64,000 nucleotides of DNA from Citrobacter telavivensis (lineage in GTDB: Bacteria; Pseudomonadota; Gammaproteobacteria; Enterobacterales; Enterobacteriaceae): assembly GCA_009363175.1 (NCBI GenBank), contig CP045205.1, positions 248,001-312,000 of the forward strand, in the 5' to 3' direction. Of the stretch, positions 43,994-53,365 are shown in pieces. The translations under genes were made by a program, and so were the position numbers. Below the pieces are notes generated by a model. That model had not been told where the DNA came from. It searched no databases and saw only the letters and a list, made by a program, of their open reading frames with translations. The stretch's first letter is position 1. Each line of letters begins with the position of its first letter.

Positions 43994-44320
43994 TTAATAC
44001 CCGGCAGTGGAGGATTTCAGGTCAGCCAGTTGTTTTTCCAGTCCGGCAATACGTTCCTGGAGTTGCACAACGCCAGGCTCAGTGCTTTGCATTCCCCACC
44101 CGCGCTCCGGACGATATAGCGTGGCCCAAATCCACAAGAAAGGCCAGATAACGTGTAATGTAAACAAACTCACCCACCCTGCGACATGAATGGCATCGGC
44201 ATGAGGATGATTGCGTTTTTTTGCAATTAAATAAGGGATATCATGCAAAATAATAATTCCGTAGAAAACGACCAGGAATACAAAAATAAGCACCCCAAGT
44301 GCAAAATAATCAAGAAACAT
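43994..44320 (-). CDS. yiaW: Inner-membrane protein YiaW (DUF3302)
   Basis: 108 residues. Two membrane helices (LGVLIFVFLVVFYGIIILHD; VSLFTLHVIWPFLWIWATLY) separated by a basic His-rich loop KKRNHPHADAIH, then a short C-terminal coiled coil. Paired with yiaV, which begins three bases after its stop, suggesting a two-component membrane module. Paralogue of yibI at 54505. The start ATG at 44318-44320 has GGGGGGAAT upstream. A nine-codon extension is less likely. Confidence 0.92.
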   Translation of the reverse strand: MFLDYFALGVLIFVFLVVFYGIIILHDIPYLIAKKRNHPHADAIHVAGWVSLFTLHVIWPFLWIWATLYRPERGWGMQSTEPGVVQLQERIAGLEKQLADLKSSTAGY

Positions 44321-44508
44321 ATTCCCCCCAGAGGATATAGTCAAAAATAAAAGGGTTTAAGAATGATAGTGGAATGACCAGATGCCATGCAATTCTCATA
44401 TTTATATATCGACATATGGTTTTTTATATACTGTACATTTTTTAGTGTATTGTTTTTTATGCAAGTCGCAGTTTATTATGTTTTAACACTAATACAACAG
44501 GAACAAAA

Positions 44509-44823
44509 ATGAACAACGCGGAAGCCTCATCCACCGTTAGCCTCAAGCGCATCAACGCTGCCATCATCTACCGGTTATTACTCATTGGCCTTGGTATCCC
44601 GATGATATCTTTCAGTTTTGTTTGCGGTGTTCTGAGTCTCTTTGGCTTCGACCTGGTGAAATGGAACGATCAACCCGTACACGGTTTGCTGGCTATTCCT
44701 GCCGCGCTGTTCAGCGGCGTGTTTATCACGGTACTGTTTACCGTTTTTATCGGGTCGATTGCGTGCCTGGGACTGTGGGTTTACAGCCGTTTCCGTCCGT
44801 TACAGGTGAAGGTGATGGATTAA
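44509..44823 (+). CDS. Small integral membrane protein of unknown function
   Basis: 104 residues with two or three predicted helices (AAIIYRLLLIGLGIPMISFS, GLLAIPAALFSGVFITVLFT, FIGSIACLGLWVYS), ending in a short charged tail. ACAGGAACAAAA precedes the ATG. A hairpin follows 10 bases after the stop. I do not recognise a named family, and K-12 has no gene at this place. Divergent from yiaW across a 188-bp AT-rich spacer. Confidence 0.75.
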   Translation: MNNAEASSTVSLKRINAAIIYRLLLIGLGIPMISFSFVCGVLSLFGFDLVKWNDQPVHGLLAIPAALFSGVFITVLFTVFIGSIACLGLWVYSRFRPLQVKVMD

Positions 44824-45143
44824 TCGTCATGTAGGGTAGCAACACTCCAGCCTGCTGCTACCCGTTCAATTTCCTATCACCCAACACTGTATGAAGTCGA
44901 CTTTTAGGCAAACTTAATCCTTGAGAGTCTCATCAAAACTAATCCTACATTAAAAGTAGCGCTATTTTTCGATTACGTGACGAATCTCATGTACGGAAAA
45001 TTGCTACTTTGTGCATTATAGCTTTAGTGTTTTTACTTGTTTATCAACCGTTATCATGAGTTTAGTGTGAATAAATTTACGGTTGTCAGGTATCAACGTA
45101 GTGATTCGTTACCAATATAATAGCAATGTACCATGAGGATATT
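44824..45143. other. AT-rich intergenic region upstream of the nuclease-like gene
   Basis: About 320 bp. GGGTAGCAACACTCCAGCCT-GCTGCTACCC (44834-44863) is a hairpin that probably terminates the upstream small gene. The remainder is strongly AT-rich with no coding signal until GAGGATATT before the next ATG. Confidence 0.6.
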
Positions 45144-46217
45144 ATGACTATAGAATTTATGGAAAAGTTAAACTCATTAGCCTCAAAAATAAAGCAACAA
45201 TCAGGTGCTATTGAGACGGAGGAAGCCACGAAAAATGCTTTCGTCATGCCCTTCATCAATAATGTGCTAGGCTACGATGTCTTTGATCCTACGGAAGTTA
45301 TTCCTGAATTTGTTTGCGACATTGGTACAAAAAAAGGTGAAAAAATAGACTATGCAATACTGAAAAATGGCGAAGTTCAAATATTGATTGAGTGTAAAAA
45401 AATAGGTGAGCCTCTCAATATAAATCATGCCTCCCAACTTTTCCGTTATTTTCATGTAACCAATGCCAGAATATCTATTTTAACTAACGGACAAGAGTAT
45501 AAATTTTTTACTGATTTAGATGCACAAAATAAAATGGATGAAAAACCATTTTTAGAAGTCAATCTTCTTGATTTAGATGAGCTTGTTATTCCGGAAATAA
45601 AGAAACTAACAAAATCAGCCTTTGACCTGGAATCTATCATTAACTCTGCCGGTGAATTAAAATATGTCAGCATGATTAAAAAAATTCTTCATACACAGCT
45701 TAACAATCCTGAAGAAGATTTTGTTAAATTTTTTGCATCAAGAATTCATGACGGCATTTTGACGCAAAAAGTTAAAGATACCTTTACAGTGCTAACACAA
45801 AAAGCCGCCAGCCAGTATATAAACTCTCAAATCAATGAGCGGTTAAAATCAGCAATGGGTGGTAATGTTCCTCCAGTAGCAGAATCGCCAGAACCTGAGA
45901 TGGAAATCATCACTAAAGATGAAGTCGACATTCAAACAACAGCAGATGAACTTGAGGGGTTTCATATAGTTAAAGCAATAACCAGAGCAGTTATCGATGC
46001 TCCAAGAATTGTGCACCGAGATACAAAAAGCTACTTTGGCATATTGATTGACGACAATAACCGAAAACCCATTTGCCGGTTACACTTCAATCGAAATCAG
46101 AAATATATTGGATTGTTCGATTTAGAAAAGAACGAAACACGCCATCCAATCGAAACGCTGGATGATATTTACACGTTTAGTGATGAACTTAAGGCAACCG
46201 CTGCATTATATAATTAG
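45144..46217 (+). CDS. HsdR N-terminal-domain (PD-(D/E)XK) nuclease-like protein, orphan
   Basis: 357 residues. The first 150 match the HSDR_N pattern of type I restriction R subunits and predicted type IV restriction nucleases: ETEEATKNAFVMPFINNVLG, then Asp69 in EKIDYAILKNG and Glu83-Cys-Lys85 in LIECKKIGEPL, the D...ExK active site. The rest has a helical middle and a C-terminal domain (KSYFGILIDDNNRKPICRLH) without helicase or specificity motifs. No methylase, HsdM or HsdS gene is nearby, so this is a lone gene. It is AT-rich with unusual codon use, typical of recent transfer. GAGG is five bases before the ATG at 45144. It may be a defence nuclease, but this is not shown. Confidence 0.8.
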   Translation: MTIEFMEKLNSLASKIKQQSGAIETEEATKNAFVMPFINNVLGYDVFDPTEVIPEFVCDIGTKKGEKIDYAILKNGEVQILIECKKIGEPLNINHASQLFRYFHVTNARISILTNGQEYKFFTDLDAQNKMDEKPFLEVNLLDLDELVIPEIKKLTKSAFDLESIINSAGELKYVSMIKKILHTQLNNPEEDFVKFFASRIHDGILTQKVKDTFTVLTQKAASQYINSQINERLKSAMGGNVPPVAESPEPEMEIITKDEVDIQTTADELEGFHIVKAITRAVIDAPRIVHRDTKSYFGILIDDNNRKPICRLHFNRNQKYIGLFDLEKNETRHPIETLDDIYTFSDELKATAALYN

Positions 46218-46240
46218 CCCGGAAATTCTCTGAAAAGTAA

Positions 46241-46302
46241 CTTATCAGGCCTACGAGTCACGATATTATCGTAGGCCCGACAAGCAAAGCGTCATCGGGC
46301 AT
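46241..46302. repeat. REP/BIME pair before aldB
   Basis: CTTATCAGGCCTACG and CGTAGGCCCGACAAGCAAAG-CGTCATCGGGC form two facing REP palindromes between the nuclease-like gene and the 3' end of aldB. Confidence 0.8.
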
Positions 46303-46313
46303 AACGCCGTCAG

Positions 46314-47846
46314 TTAAAAAAGTCCCAGCGGTTTATCGGAGTAACTCACCAGCAAGCATTTCGTCTGCTGATAGTGTTCCAGCATCATTTTGTGGGTTTC
46401 GCGTCCGATCCCAGACTGCTTATAGCCACCAAAGGCCGCGTGGGCCGGATAAGCATGGTAGCAGTTGGTCCACACGCGTCCTGCCTGAATGCCGCGTCCC
46501 ATTTTATACGCCAGATTGCCATTACGGCTCCAGACGCCCGCGCCAAGACCGTACTGGGTGTCGTTGGCTAACTCCAGCGCCTCGTCCATTGTTTTGAACG
46601 TTGTGACCGCCAGTACCGGGCCAAAGATCTCCTCCTGGAACACGCGCATATTGTTCTTACCAAACAGGATCGTCGGTTCGAGGTAATAGCCGTCTTTCAG
46701 GTCACCTTCAAGCTGCTTACGCCGTCCGCCAGTCAGGACATCCGCCCCCTCTTTCTTGCCGATATCAATGTAATTCAGGATGGTTTCCATCTGTCCATGA
46801 GAGACCTGCGCCCCCATTTGCGTCACGCTATCCAGCGGGTTACCGCTGCGGATGCTTTCTACGCGGCGAATGGCGCGCTCCATAAAGCGTTCATAGATGG
46901 ATTCCTGTACCAGTGCGCGACTCGGGCAGGTGCAGACCTCGCCCTGGTTAAAGGCAAAGAGCGCAAAGCCTTCCAGCGCTTTATCGAAGAAGGCATCTTC
47001 TTCGTCTATCACGTCGGCGAAGAAGATGTTTGGCGATTTCCCGCCCAACTCCAGGGTGACCGGGATGATATTCTGCGTGGCATACTGCATGATCTGCTGC
47101 CCGACTTCCGTTGAGCCGGTGAATGCCACTTTGGCAATGCGTTTCGAGGTCGCCAGATACTCACCAATCTCACCGCCAGCGCCGTTCACCACGTTCACCA
47201 CGCCGGGGGGAAGGAGATCGCCAATCACTTCCATCAACAGTAAAACGGACAGCGGCGTCAGGCGCGCAGGCTTGAGCACCACGCAGTTACCCGCCGCCAG
47301 CGCGGGCGCCATCTTCCAGCTCGCCATCAATAAGGGGAAGTTCCACGGGATAATTTGCCCAACCACACCGAGCGGTTCGTGGAAGTGATAAGCCACCGTA
47401 TCGCTATCCACTTCGCTGATCCCACCCTCCTGGGCACGAATACAGGAGGCGAAATAGCGGAAGTGGTCGATCGCCAGCGGGACATCCGCTGCGCTGGTTT
47501 CACGGATCGGTTTACCGTTATCCCAGGTCTCCGCCGTCGCCAGCAGTTCGAGATTCTGCTCCATGCGGTCAGCAATTTTGAACAGAATCGCTGCCCGATC
47601 CTGAACAGAAGTATGCGCCCACTTGTCTTTCACCTTGTGAGCCGCGTCAAGCGCCAGGTCAATGTCCCTTTTACCGGAAGAAGCCACTTCGCATAGCAGT
47701 TGCCCGGTAACGGGCGTCAGGTTCTGGTAATACTCGCCATCACTCGGGGCAACCCAGCCGCCACCGATAAAGTTGTCGTAACGGGCCTTTAACTTCAGGG
47801 GAAAACCATACTCGCCGGGTTGAATACGGGGGGGATTATTGGTCAT
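46314..47846 (-). CDS. aldB: Aldehyde dehydrogenase B (AldB)
   Basis: 510 residues against 512 in E. coli. NADP-dependent aldehyde dehydrogenase for acetaldehyde and related aldehydes, induced by RpoS and CRP in stationary phase in E. coli. Key blocks: IIPWNFPLLMASWK, AFTGSTEVGQQIMQYAT, the catalytic-Glu ELGGKSPNIFF and catalytic-Cys region NQGEVCTCPSR. AAGGAGACGATC precedes the ATG at 47844-47846. A ten-codon extension upstream is ignored. Next to the alcohol dehydrogenase yiaY, with which it could complete alcohol-to-acid oxidation. Confidence 0.96.
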   Translation of the reverse strand: MTNNPPRIQPGEYGFPLKLKARYDNFIGGGWVAPSDGEYYQNLTPVTGQLLCEVASSGKRDIDLALDAAHKVKDKWAHTSVQDRAAILFKIADRMEQNLELLATAETWDNGKPIRETSAADVPLAIDHFRYFASCIRAQEGGISEVDSDTVAYHFHEPLGVVGQIIPWNFPLLMASWKMAPALAAGNCVVLKPARLTPLSVLLLMEVIGDLLPPGVVNVVNGAGGEIGEYLATSKRIAKVAFTGSTEVGQQIMQYATQNIIPVTLELGGKSPNIFFADVIDEEDAFFDKALEGFALFAFNQGEVCTCPSRALVQESIYERFMERAIRRVESIRSGNPLDSVTQMGAQVSHGQMETILNYIDIGKKEGADVLTGGRRKQLEGDLKDGYYLEPTILFGKNNMRVFQEEIFGPVLAVTTFKTMDEALELANDTQYGLGAGVWSRNGNLAYKMGRGIQAGRVWTNCYHAYPAHAAFGGYKQSGIGRETHKMMLEHYQQTKCLLVSYSDKPLGLF

Positions 47847-47991
47847 GATCGTCTCCTTGCTACAGGGGTATAACAAGGGTAGTCGGCGCTGGCGATTTTC
47901 TCGCCAGGTCGTGATAGCTTTACGACTGTGGTCACGTTATCCGGCTTGCAAATCCAGTCCGATCGGCAAGCCAGATAATCAGATAAACGAA

Positions 47992-49143
47992 TTACATCGC
48001 CGCACGATAGATAGCCATGATCTCGTCGTGTGTAGCCTGGATTGGGTTGGTCAGACCGCAGGCATCTTTCAGCGCATTGGTCGCCAGCACCGGAATATCC
48101 TCTTCTTTCACGCCCAGGTCACGCAGGCCTGCCGGGATATTGACCTGCCGCGCCAGCGCGCGGATCGCACCAATACAGGCTTGAGCGCCTTCGGCGTCGG
48201 TCATCCCCGCGACATGCACGCCCATTGCTGTCGCGCAGTCACGCAGACGCGCGGCGGCCACCTGACTGTTGAACACCTGAACGTGTGGCAGCAAAACGGC
48301 ATTACACACGCCGTGCGGCAGGTCATAGAAACCGCCTAACTGGTGCGCCATCGCGTGGACATAGCCTAATGACGCGTTATTGAAGGCCATCCCCGCCAGG
48401 AACTGCGCATAGGCCATCGCTTCGCGCGCATGTACATTGCCACCCGATTCCACCGCGATGCTCAGATTGTCAGAAATCATGGTCACCGCTTTCAGCGCAC
48501 AGGCATCGGTGATCGGCGTGGCAGCCACCGAGACATACGCTTCGATCGCATGGGTCAGTGCATCCATGCCGGTCGCCGCCGTCAACGATTTCGGCATGCC
48601 GACCATCAGCAAAGAGTCATTTACCGACAGCAACGGCGTGACGTGTTTATCCACTATCGCCATTTTGATGTGACGATCGACGTCAGTGATAATGCAGAAC
48701 CGCGTCATTTCAGACGCAGTTCCTGCCGTGGTGTTAATCGCAATCATCGGCAACTGCGGTTTTGCCGAGCGATCAACACCTTCATAATCGCGGATATCTC
48801 CCCCATTCGCGGCCACCAGCGCAATCCCTTTGGCACAATCATGTGGGGAACCGCCACCCAGCGAAATAACGCTATCGCAGTCATTTTCTTTCAGGATCTT
48901 CAGGCCGTCGGCGACGTTTATTGTCGTCGGATTAGGATGTGTGCCATCAAAAATGACGCTGAAAATATCATGTTCCTGCAATGCCTTTTGAATATGACCC
49001 GCCATGCCTAACTGCATCAGCACGCTGTCCGTTACAATTAACGTCCGACGAAAGCCATATTCCGTCATTGTATTCATTGCATCTTTTAATGAATCAGCTC
49101 CTATTATATTCACGGAAGGAATATAAAATGTTGAAGCGGCCAT
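47992..49143 (-). CDS. yiaY: Iron-type alcohol dehydrogenase YiaY
   Basis: 383 residues, E. coli YiaY length. Group III Fe-dependent alcohol dehydrogenase. NAD-binding loop SLGGGSPHDCAKGIAL, metal ligands near GMDALTHAIEAYVS and HAMAHQLGGFYDLPHGVCNA. The substrate is not known; L-threonine or 1,2-propanediol have been discussed for relatives. AGGA eight bases before the ATG at 49141-49143. It stands upstream of aldB with 145 bp between, so a separate promoter is likely. Confidence 0.94.
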   Translation of the reverse strand: MAASTFYIPSVNIIGADSLKDAMNTMTEYGFRRTLIVTDSVLMQLGMAGHIQKALQEHDIFSVIFDGTHPNPTTINVADGLKILKENDCDSVISLGGGSPHDCAKGIALVAANGGDIRDYEGVDRSAKPQLPMIAINTTAGTASEMTRFCIITDVDRHIKMAIVDKHVTPLLSVNDSLLMVGMPKSLTAATGMDALTHAIEAYVSVAATPITDACALKAVTMISDNLSIAVESGGNVHAREAMAYAQFLAGMAFNNASLGYVHAMAHQLGGFYDLPHGVCNAVLLPHVQVFNSQVAAARLRDCATAMGVHVAGMTDAEGAQACIGAIRALARQVNIPAGLRDLGVKEEDIPVLATNALKDACGLTNPIQATHDEIMAIYRAAM

Positions 49144-49328
49144 ATGCTCAATCCTTAATAGTTTCAGAAGGAATTGCAGCATACGAACGAATCTCAGGAT
49201 AAAATATGATCGCAGCGGTCATTTATTTAATGAAAAAATAAAAGAGCACATTAGGCTACAAATTAATGGGCTCTTTTCGTTTCAAACTATTTATTGTATC
49301 AATTCATTCTTATTTTAAATAAATTGTA

Positions 49329-51176
49329 TTATCCCTTTTCCGGAAATAATAACGCATCACGTAATAGATGATCGTTTCCACGGCGACGAGTAAAGCCAAT
49401 CCGGTCGAAGTATTCCAGAATTTGAATCGCTAGTTTTCGCCCTACGCCCAACCGATCGCGAAAATCGGCTGCGCAGGTTGAGCCTTTCTCCAGATCCAGT
49501 TCGCGGATCATGCTGGCGAAAGCCACAATGCGATCGTTACGGTAGTAACGATCTTTTACGATCGCCGTAATCATCCCCTGCTGTGCTGCCTGACGCAACA
49601 CCAGACGCATCGTTTGCTCATCGGTGGCGGTTTCGCGGGCGAGATCGCGGACCCACCAGGGTTCGTCACCAAATAACGGCGCGGTCTTAAGCCAGGTCGT
49701 CTGCTGTTCGTCAGTAAAGCCAGCCTTGTGATCCGGCAGGTGCAGCCAGCCGTGGTGGCTGTGAATATCACCGCTGTCGCGCATTTGCTCAATCAACAAC
49801 AGCACCAGCGCTTCATCTTCCATCGGCAGCGCCATGCGGCGCAGGCGTTCACGCCCCGGACCTGGCTCATCGCGATGCTGTTCATGATAAGTCGCCAGCG
49901 TGTCGAGAATTTTGCGCTGCCAGCGCGCGGCGACCTCCGCATTCAGCAGGCTGTAACCCGCCTGAATAAAACCATGCTGGTGAATGAGTGAGCGCATGCC
50001 ATCGCCATTCAACTGGCGTGCCCACGCAAAGTCGGGCAAATTTACCGCCCCGCGTTGCAGATGCACAGCCAGTGCGGCACCGTCATCTTTCGCCACCGCC
50101 AGCGTTGCCAGCCATTGCAGATATTCCGGTTTACGTTTGCCGCGACGTGGCGGATTGAGAGTGACCACCCGCGCCCCGGCAAGCGTCGCGCGCGCGGAGA
50201 TATCGCGCAGCACCAGGCGGTCGTTATCAACCAGCAGCAGCGGTGTATCAAATACCAGTTCCGCCAGATTATCTTCCAGCAGCGATACGCGCCCGGTCAC
50301 ATGGCTGGCCGCATGGTGAATGTGTAGCGGCTGCCACTGCGTGAGTGGAACGTGACTTTCCAGCGCCACAATCACCCGCGTAAACGGTTCAGGTGGGGCG
50401 TCTGAAAGCAACCAGTCACCACGGTTAAGCTGTTCTTTTTCGGCATCGCCAGCGATATTCAACGCGATGCGCTGCCCGGCATGGGCATGCTCGCTCGCCT
50501 GGTTTTGCGCGTGAAGTCCGCGCACACGCATAGACGTATTCACACCGGTCAGCCACAACGTATCCCCGACGTTCACTTCGCCGCTCAACGCGGTACCGGT
50601 CACCACCAACCCGGCGCCTTTTACAGTAAAGGCGCGGTCGATAGCCAGTCGGAACGTCTGATCCCTGGCGTGTTCGCGGGCGGGCAGTTGCAGCAAATGT
50701 TCGCGCAACGCGTCAATCCCGCGGCCTTCATTGGCGGCCGTCACAAATAACATCGCCTGTGCAAAGCCATACTCGCGCAGGACATCCTGCACCTGCTGCT
50801 GAACCTCCAGCACCCGCGCGTCATCCACACGATCGGCTTTGGTCAACGCCACCGTCAGCGTTGGATTCCCGGTCAGTTGTAGAATCGCCAGGTGTTCACG
50901 CGTTTGCGCCATCACGCCATCGTCGCAGGCGACGACCAGTAACGCATGATCGATACCGCCCACGCCCGCCAGCATGTTTGAGAGAAATTTCTCGTGACCG
51001 GGGACATCGATAAACCCCAGCACGCGCCCGTCCGGCTGCGGCCAGTAGGCATAGCCCAGATCGATAGTCATTCCGCGCTTTTTCTCTTCCGGCAGGCGGT
51101 CGGCATTCACGCCGGTAATGGCCTGCAGCAGCGTCGTTTTCCCATGGTCGACATGTCCGGCGGTCGCAATAATCAT
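49329..51176 (-). CDS. selB: Selenocysteine-specific elongation factor SelB
   Basis: 615 residues against 614 in E. coli. GTPase that delivers Sec-tRNA(Sec) to UGA codons marked by an mRNA SECIS hairpin. N-terminal EF-Tu-like G domain: GHVDHGKTTLLQAITG, VDVPGHEKFLSNML (read IDVPGHEKFL) and ALTKADRVDD. The C-terminal half holds the four winged-helix SECIS-binding repeats that define SelB. It overlaps the end of selA by four bases (ATGA), so selAB is one operon. Confidence 0.98.
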   Translation of the reverse strand: MIIATAGHVDHGKTTLLQAITGVNADRLPEEKKRGMTIDLGYAYWPQPDGRVLGFIDVPGHEKFLSNMLAGVGGIDHALLVVACDDGVMAQTREHLAILQLTGNPTLTVALTKADRVDDARVLEVQQQVQDVLREYGFAQAMLFVTAANEGRGIDALREHLLQLPAREHARDQTFRLAIDRAFTVKGAGLVVTGTALSGEVNVGDTLWLTGVNTSMRVRGLHAQNQASEHAHAGQRIALNIAGDAEKEQLNRGDWLLSDAPPEPFTRVIVALESHVPLTQWQPLHIHHAASHVTGRVSLLEDNLAELVFDTPLLLVDNDRLVLRDISARATLAGARVVTLNPPRRGKRKPEYLQWLATLAVAKDDGAALAVHLQRGAVNLPDFAWARQLNGDGMRSLIHQHGFIQAGYSLLNAEVAARWQRKILDTLATYHEQHRDEPGPGRERLRRMALPMEDEALVLLLIEQMRDSGDIHSHHGWLHLPDHKAGFTDEQQTTWLKTAPLFGDEPWWVRDLARETATDEQTMRLVLRQAAQQGMITAIVKDRYYRNDRIVAFASMIRELDLEKGSTCAADFRDRLGVGRKLAIQILEYFDRIGFTRRRGNDHLLRDALLFPEKG

Positions 51177-52564
51177 TTCAACAACATCTCCATAAACCGG
51201 GTCTCATCTTCAAGACAGCGTAAATCCAGCCACAGGCGACCTTCGTAAATCCGACCGATGACCGGAACCGGCAGCTCACGCCAGCGGGTCGCCAGGGCTT
51301 CAAGACGGCTTCCGCGACCGTCATGTGGTGTAAAGGTTAATGCCGCGCTGGGGAGTCTATCAACCGGCAAAGAGCCACTGCCGATTTGCGACAGGCAGGG
51401 CAGCACCTTCACCGCAAACTCGGCGTCGTAGTGCGCGGTTAACGGAGCCAGAAGCCGCTCCGCCTGAGCCAGAATCGCGTCTTTGCTTCGGGTTAACAGG
51501 CGCAGCGTCGGCAGCTTCTCGGCCAGCGCTTCCGGATGCAGATACAGACTCAACGTCGCTTCCAGTGCCGCAAGGGTCATTTTATCCGCCCGCAGCGCGC
51601 GTTTAAGCGGATGGCTCTGCAATCGTGCAATCATCTCTTTCTTACCGACGATGATCCCAGCCTGTGGACCGCCCAACAGCTTATCGCCCGAGAAACTCAC
51701 CAGGCTGACGCCTGCGGCGATCAGTTGCTGCGGCATCGGCTCTTTCGGCAGACCGTACTGACTCAAATCGACCAATGAACCGCTGCCGAGATCGGCCACG
51801 ACCGGAATATCCAGCGTCTGGCCGATTTGGGCCAGTTCCGACTCATCAACAGTGTGGGTGAAGCCTTCAATGCTGTAATTACTGGTATGCACCTTCATCA
51901 GCAGCGCGGTGTTTTCATTCACCGCCTGACGATAGTCGTCGGCATGCGTCCGGTTGGTGGTACCGACTTCATGCAGTGTGCAACCCGCCTGACGCATCAC
52001 ATCCGGGATACGAAACGCGCCGCCAATCTCCACCAGCTCACCGCGTGAGACCACCACCTCTTTACCGGCAGCGGAGGCGGCCAGCATCAGCAGCACCGCC
52101 GCTGCGTTGTTATTCACAATACAGGCATCTTCCGCACCGGTGATGCGGCAGAGCAATTCTGCCAGCGCACGGTCGCGATGCCCGCGTCCCGCGCCGTCCA
52201 GGTCATACTCCAGCGTTACCGCCGAGCGCATGGCCTGCGCGACAGCCGCGACGGCCTCTTCGGCCTGTAAGGCGCGCCCCAGATTAGTATGCAACACCGT
52301 GCCCGTCAGGTTGATAACCGGACGCAGCGCACTCTCGGCCTCTTTTTCCAGCCGGACATTCACTTCCTGCGCCCAGTCTTCGCACCATGCAGGCAACGCT
52401 TGCGTATCGCGAATCACCTCTCTCGCTTCATCAAGCAGTTGGCGGAGCAGATCAACGACACGGGTATGCCCGTGAGTCTCACGGAGGGTAAGAAATTCAC
52501 TTTCACGCAATAAGCGATCAATGGCGGGGAGTTGACTATAGAGCGAACGCGTTTCGATCGTCAT
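51173..52564 (-). CDS. selA: L-seryl-tRNA(Sec) selenium transferase SelA
   Basis: 463 residues, E. coli SelA length. PLP-dependent decameric enzyme that converts Ser-tRNA(Sec) to Sec-tRNA(Sec). The PLP-binding lysine sits in VSFSGDKLLGGPQAGIIVG (E. coli Lys295 region), with NLTGTVLHTNLGRAL and VNNNAAAVLLML as family blocks. First gene of selAB. Presence of both genes indicates selenoprotein use in this organism. Confidence 0.98.
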   Translation of the reverse strand: MTIETRSLYSQLPAIDRLLRESEFLTLRETHGHTRVVDLLRQLLDEAREVIRDTQALPAWCEDWAQEVNVRLEKEAESALRPVINLTGTVLHTNLGRALQAEEAVAAVAQAMRSAVTLEYDLDGAGRGHRDRALAELLCRITGAEDACIVNNNAAAVLLMLAASAAGKEVVVSRGELVEIGGAFRIPDVMRQAGCTLHEVGTTNRTHADDYRQAVNENTALLMKVHTSNYSIEGFTHTVDESELAQIGQTLDIPVVADLGSGSLVDLSQYGLPKEPMPQQLIAAGVSLVSFSGDKLLGGPQAGIIVGKKEMIARLQSHPLKRALRADKMTLAALEATLSLYLHPEALAEKLPTLRLLTRSKDAILAQAERLLAPLTAHYDAEFAVKVLPCLSQIGSGSLPVDRLPSAALTFTPHDGRGSRLEALATRWRELPVPVIGRIYEGRLWLDLRCLEDETRFMEMLLK

Positions 52565-52586
52565 GAATAGGCCTGGCTGTTGGTGG

Positions 52587-52607
52587 CCCTCTCCACAACG
52601 GAGAGGG
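52587..52607. repeat. Short palindrome related to the mtlA-mtlD repeat
   Basis: CCCTCTCCACAACGGAGAGGG, upstream of selA. The same CTCTCC...GGAGAGGG core recurs at 57358, suggesting a dispersed intergenic repeat. Confidence 0.6.
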
Positions 52608-52684
52608 ATATCGACATAGAGGGGATTGTAACGTGAGATTGCTCAGACGGACATAATACGTATCAAGCCTTTGGCGAATAGGCG

Positions 52685-53293
52685 TTAAGCCTTTGGCGGT
52701 TCAGTTCGGGCAAAACTTTCACGCTGGAACAGCGTCTCCACCAGCTTAACCAGATGGGGCCTGCTCACACACCAGCCCGGCGAGACGCGGCGGAAATTGA
52801 GATAGCCCACCGCGCAGGCAATCGCGATAGTCGCCAGATTGACCGTGTCAGGTTTAATCGTCCCGTCCACCAGGTACCCTTCCAGCGCATCCAGACTACG
52901 GTTGATTTTCTCGCGCTGGCGCAACAGTTCGGTTTCCGATTGCTGCGCGGCAGGACGCGCCTGTTCTCGTACCGACACCAGACCGGCGTCCATTATCCCA
53001 TCGGCCAGCGACTCAAGTTGTCGGACTTTCAGCGAGGCCAGCGGTTCGCGAGGCAGCATCGCTGGCGCAATATTCAGCAGTTCAATGTATTCCGCGATAA
53101 TCGGCGAATCGAACCAGTACTCTCCATCGTCAGTCACCAGCGCCGGGACTTTTCCTAGCGGGTTGTACTGCGCTACACCGTTTTCCGCATTGTAGGGCAG
53201 TTCATTAACAAATTCGAAAGTGATGCCTTTTTCCAGCAGCAGGATCGAAATCTTACGTACAAACGGGCTGGTGTAGCTACCAATGAGTTTCAT
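52685..53293 (-). CDS. yibF: Glutathione S-transferase-like protein YibF
   Basis: 202 residues, E. coli YibF length. N-terminal thioredoxin-like GST domain (KLIGSYTSPFVRKISILLLE, NPLGKVPALV, ESPIIAEYIE-like DSPIIAEYIE) and an all-helical C-terminal domain. It has a Ser or Thr instead of a strong catalytic Tyr in the usual place. Substrates unknown. AAAGGACCGAGC precedes the ATG at 53291-53293; an eight-codon extension is not supported. In K-12, rhsA follows this gene. Here yibH follows directly. Confidence 0.93.
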   Translation of the reverse strand: MKLIGSYTSPFVRKISILLLEKGITFEFVNELPYNAENGVAQYNPLGKVPALVTDDGEYWFDSPIIAEYIELLNIAPAMLPREPLASLKVRQLESLADGIMDAGLVSVREQARPAAQQSETELLRQREKINRSLDALEGYLVDGTIKPDTVNLATIAIACAVGYLNFRRVSPGWCVSRPHLVKLVETLFQRESFARTEPPKA

Positions 53294-53365
53294 GCTCGGT
53301 CCTTTTCGCCAACACAAAACAATGAGTATGGCTCACGCAGCGGGAAAAGGCAGGTGACAGAGTTC

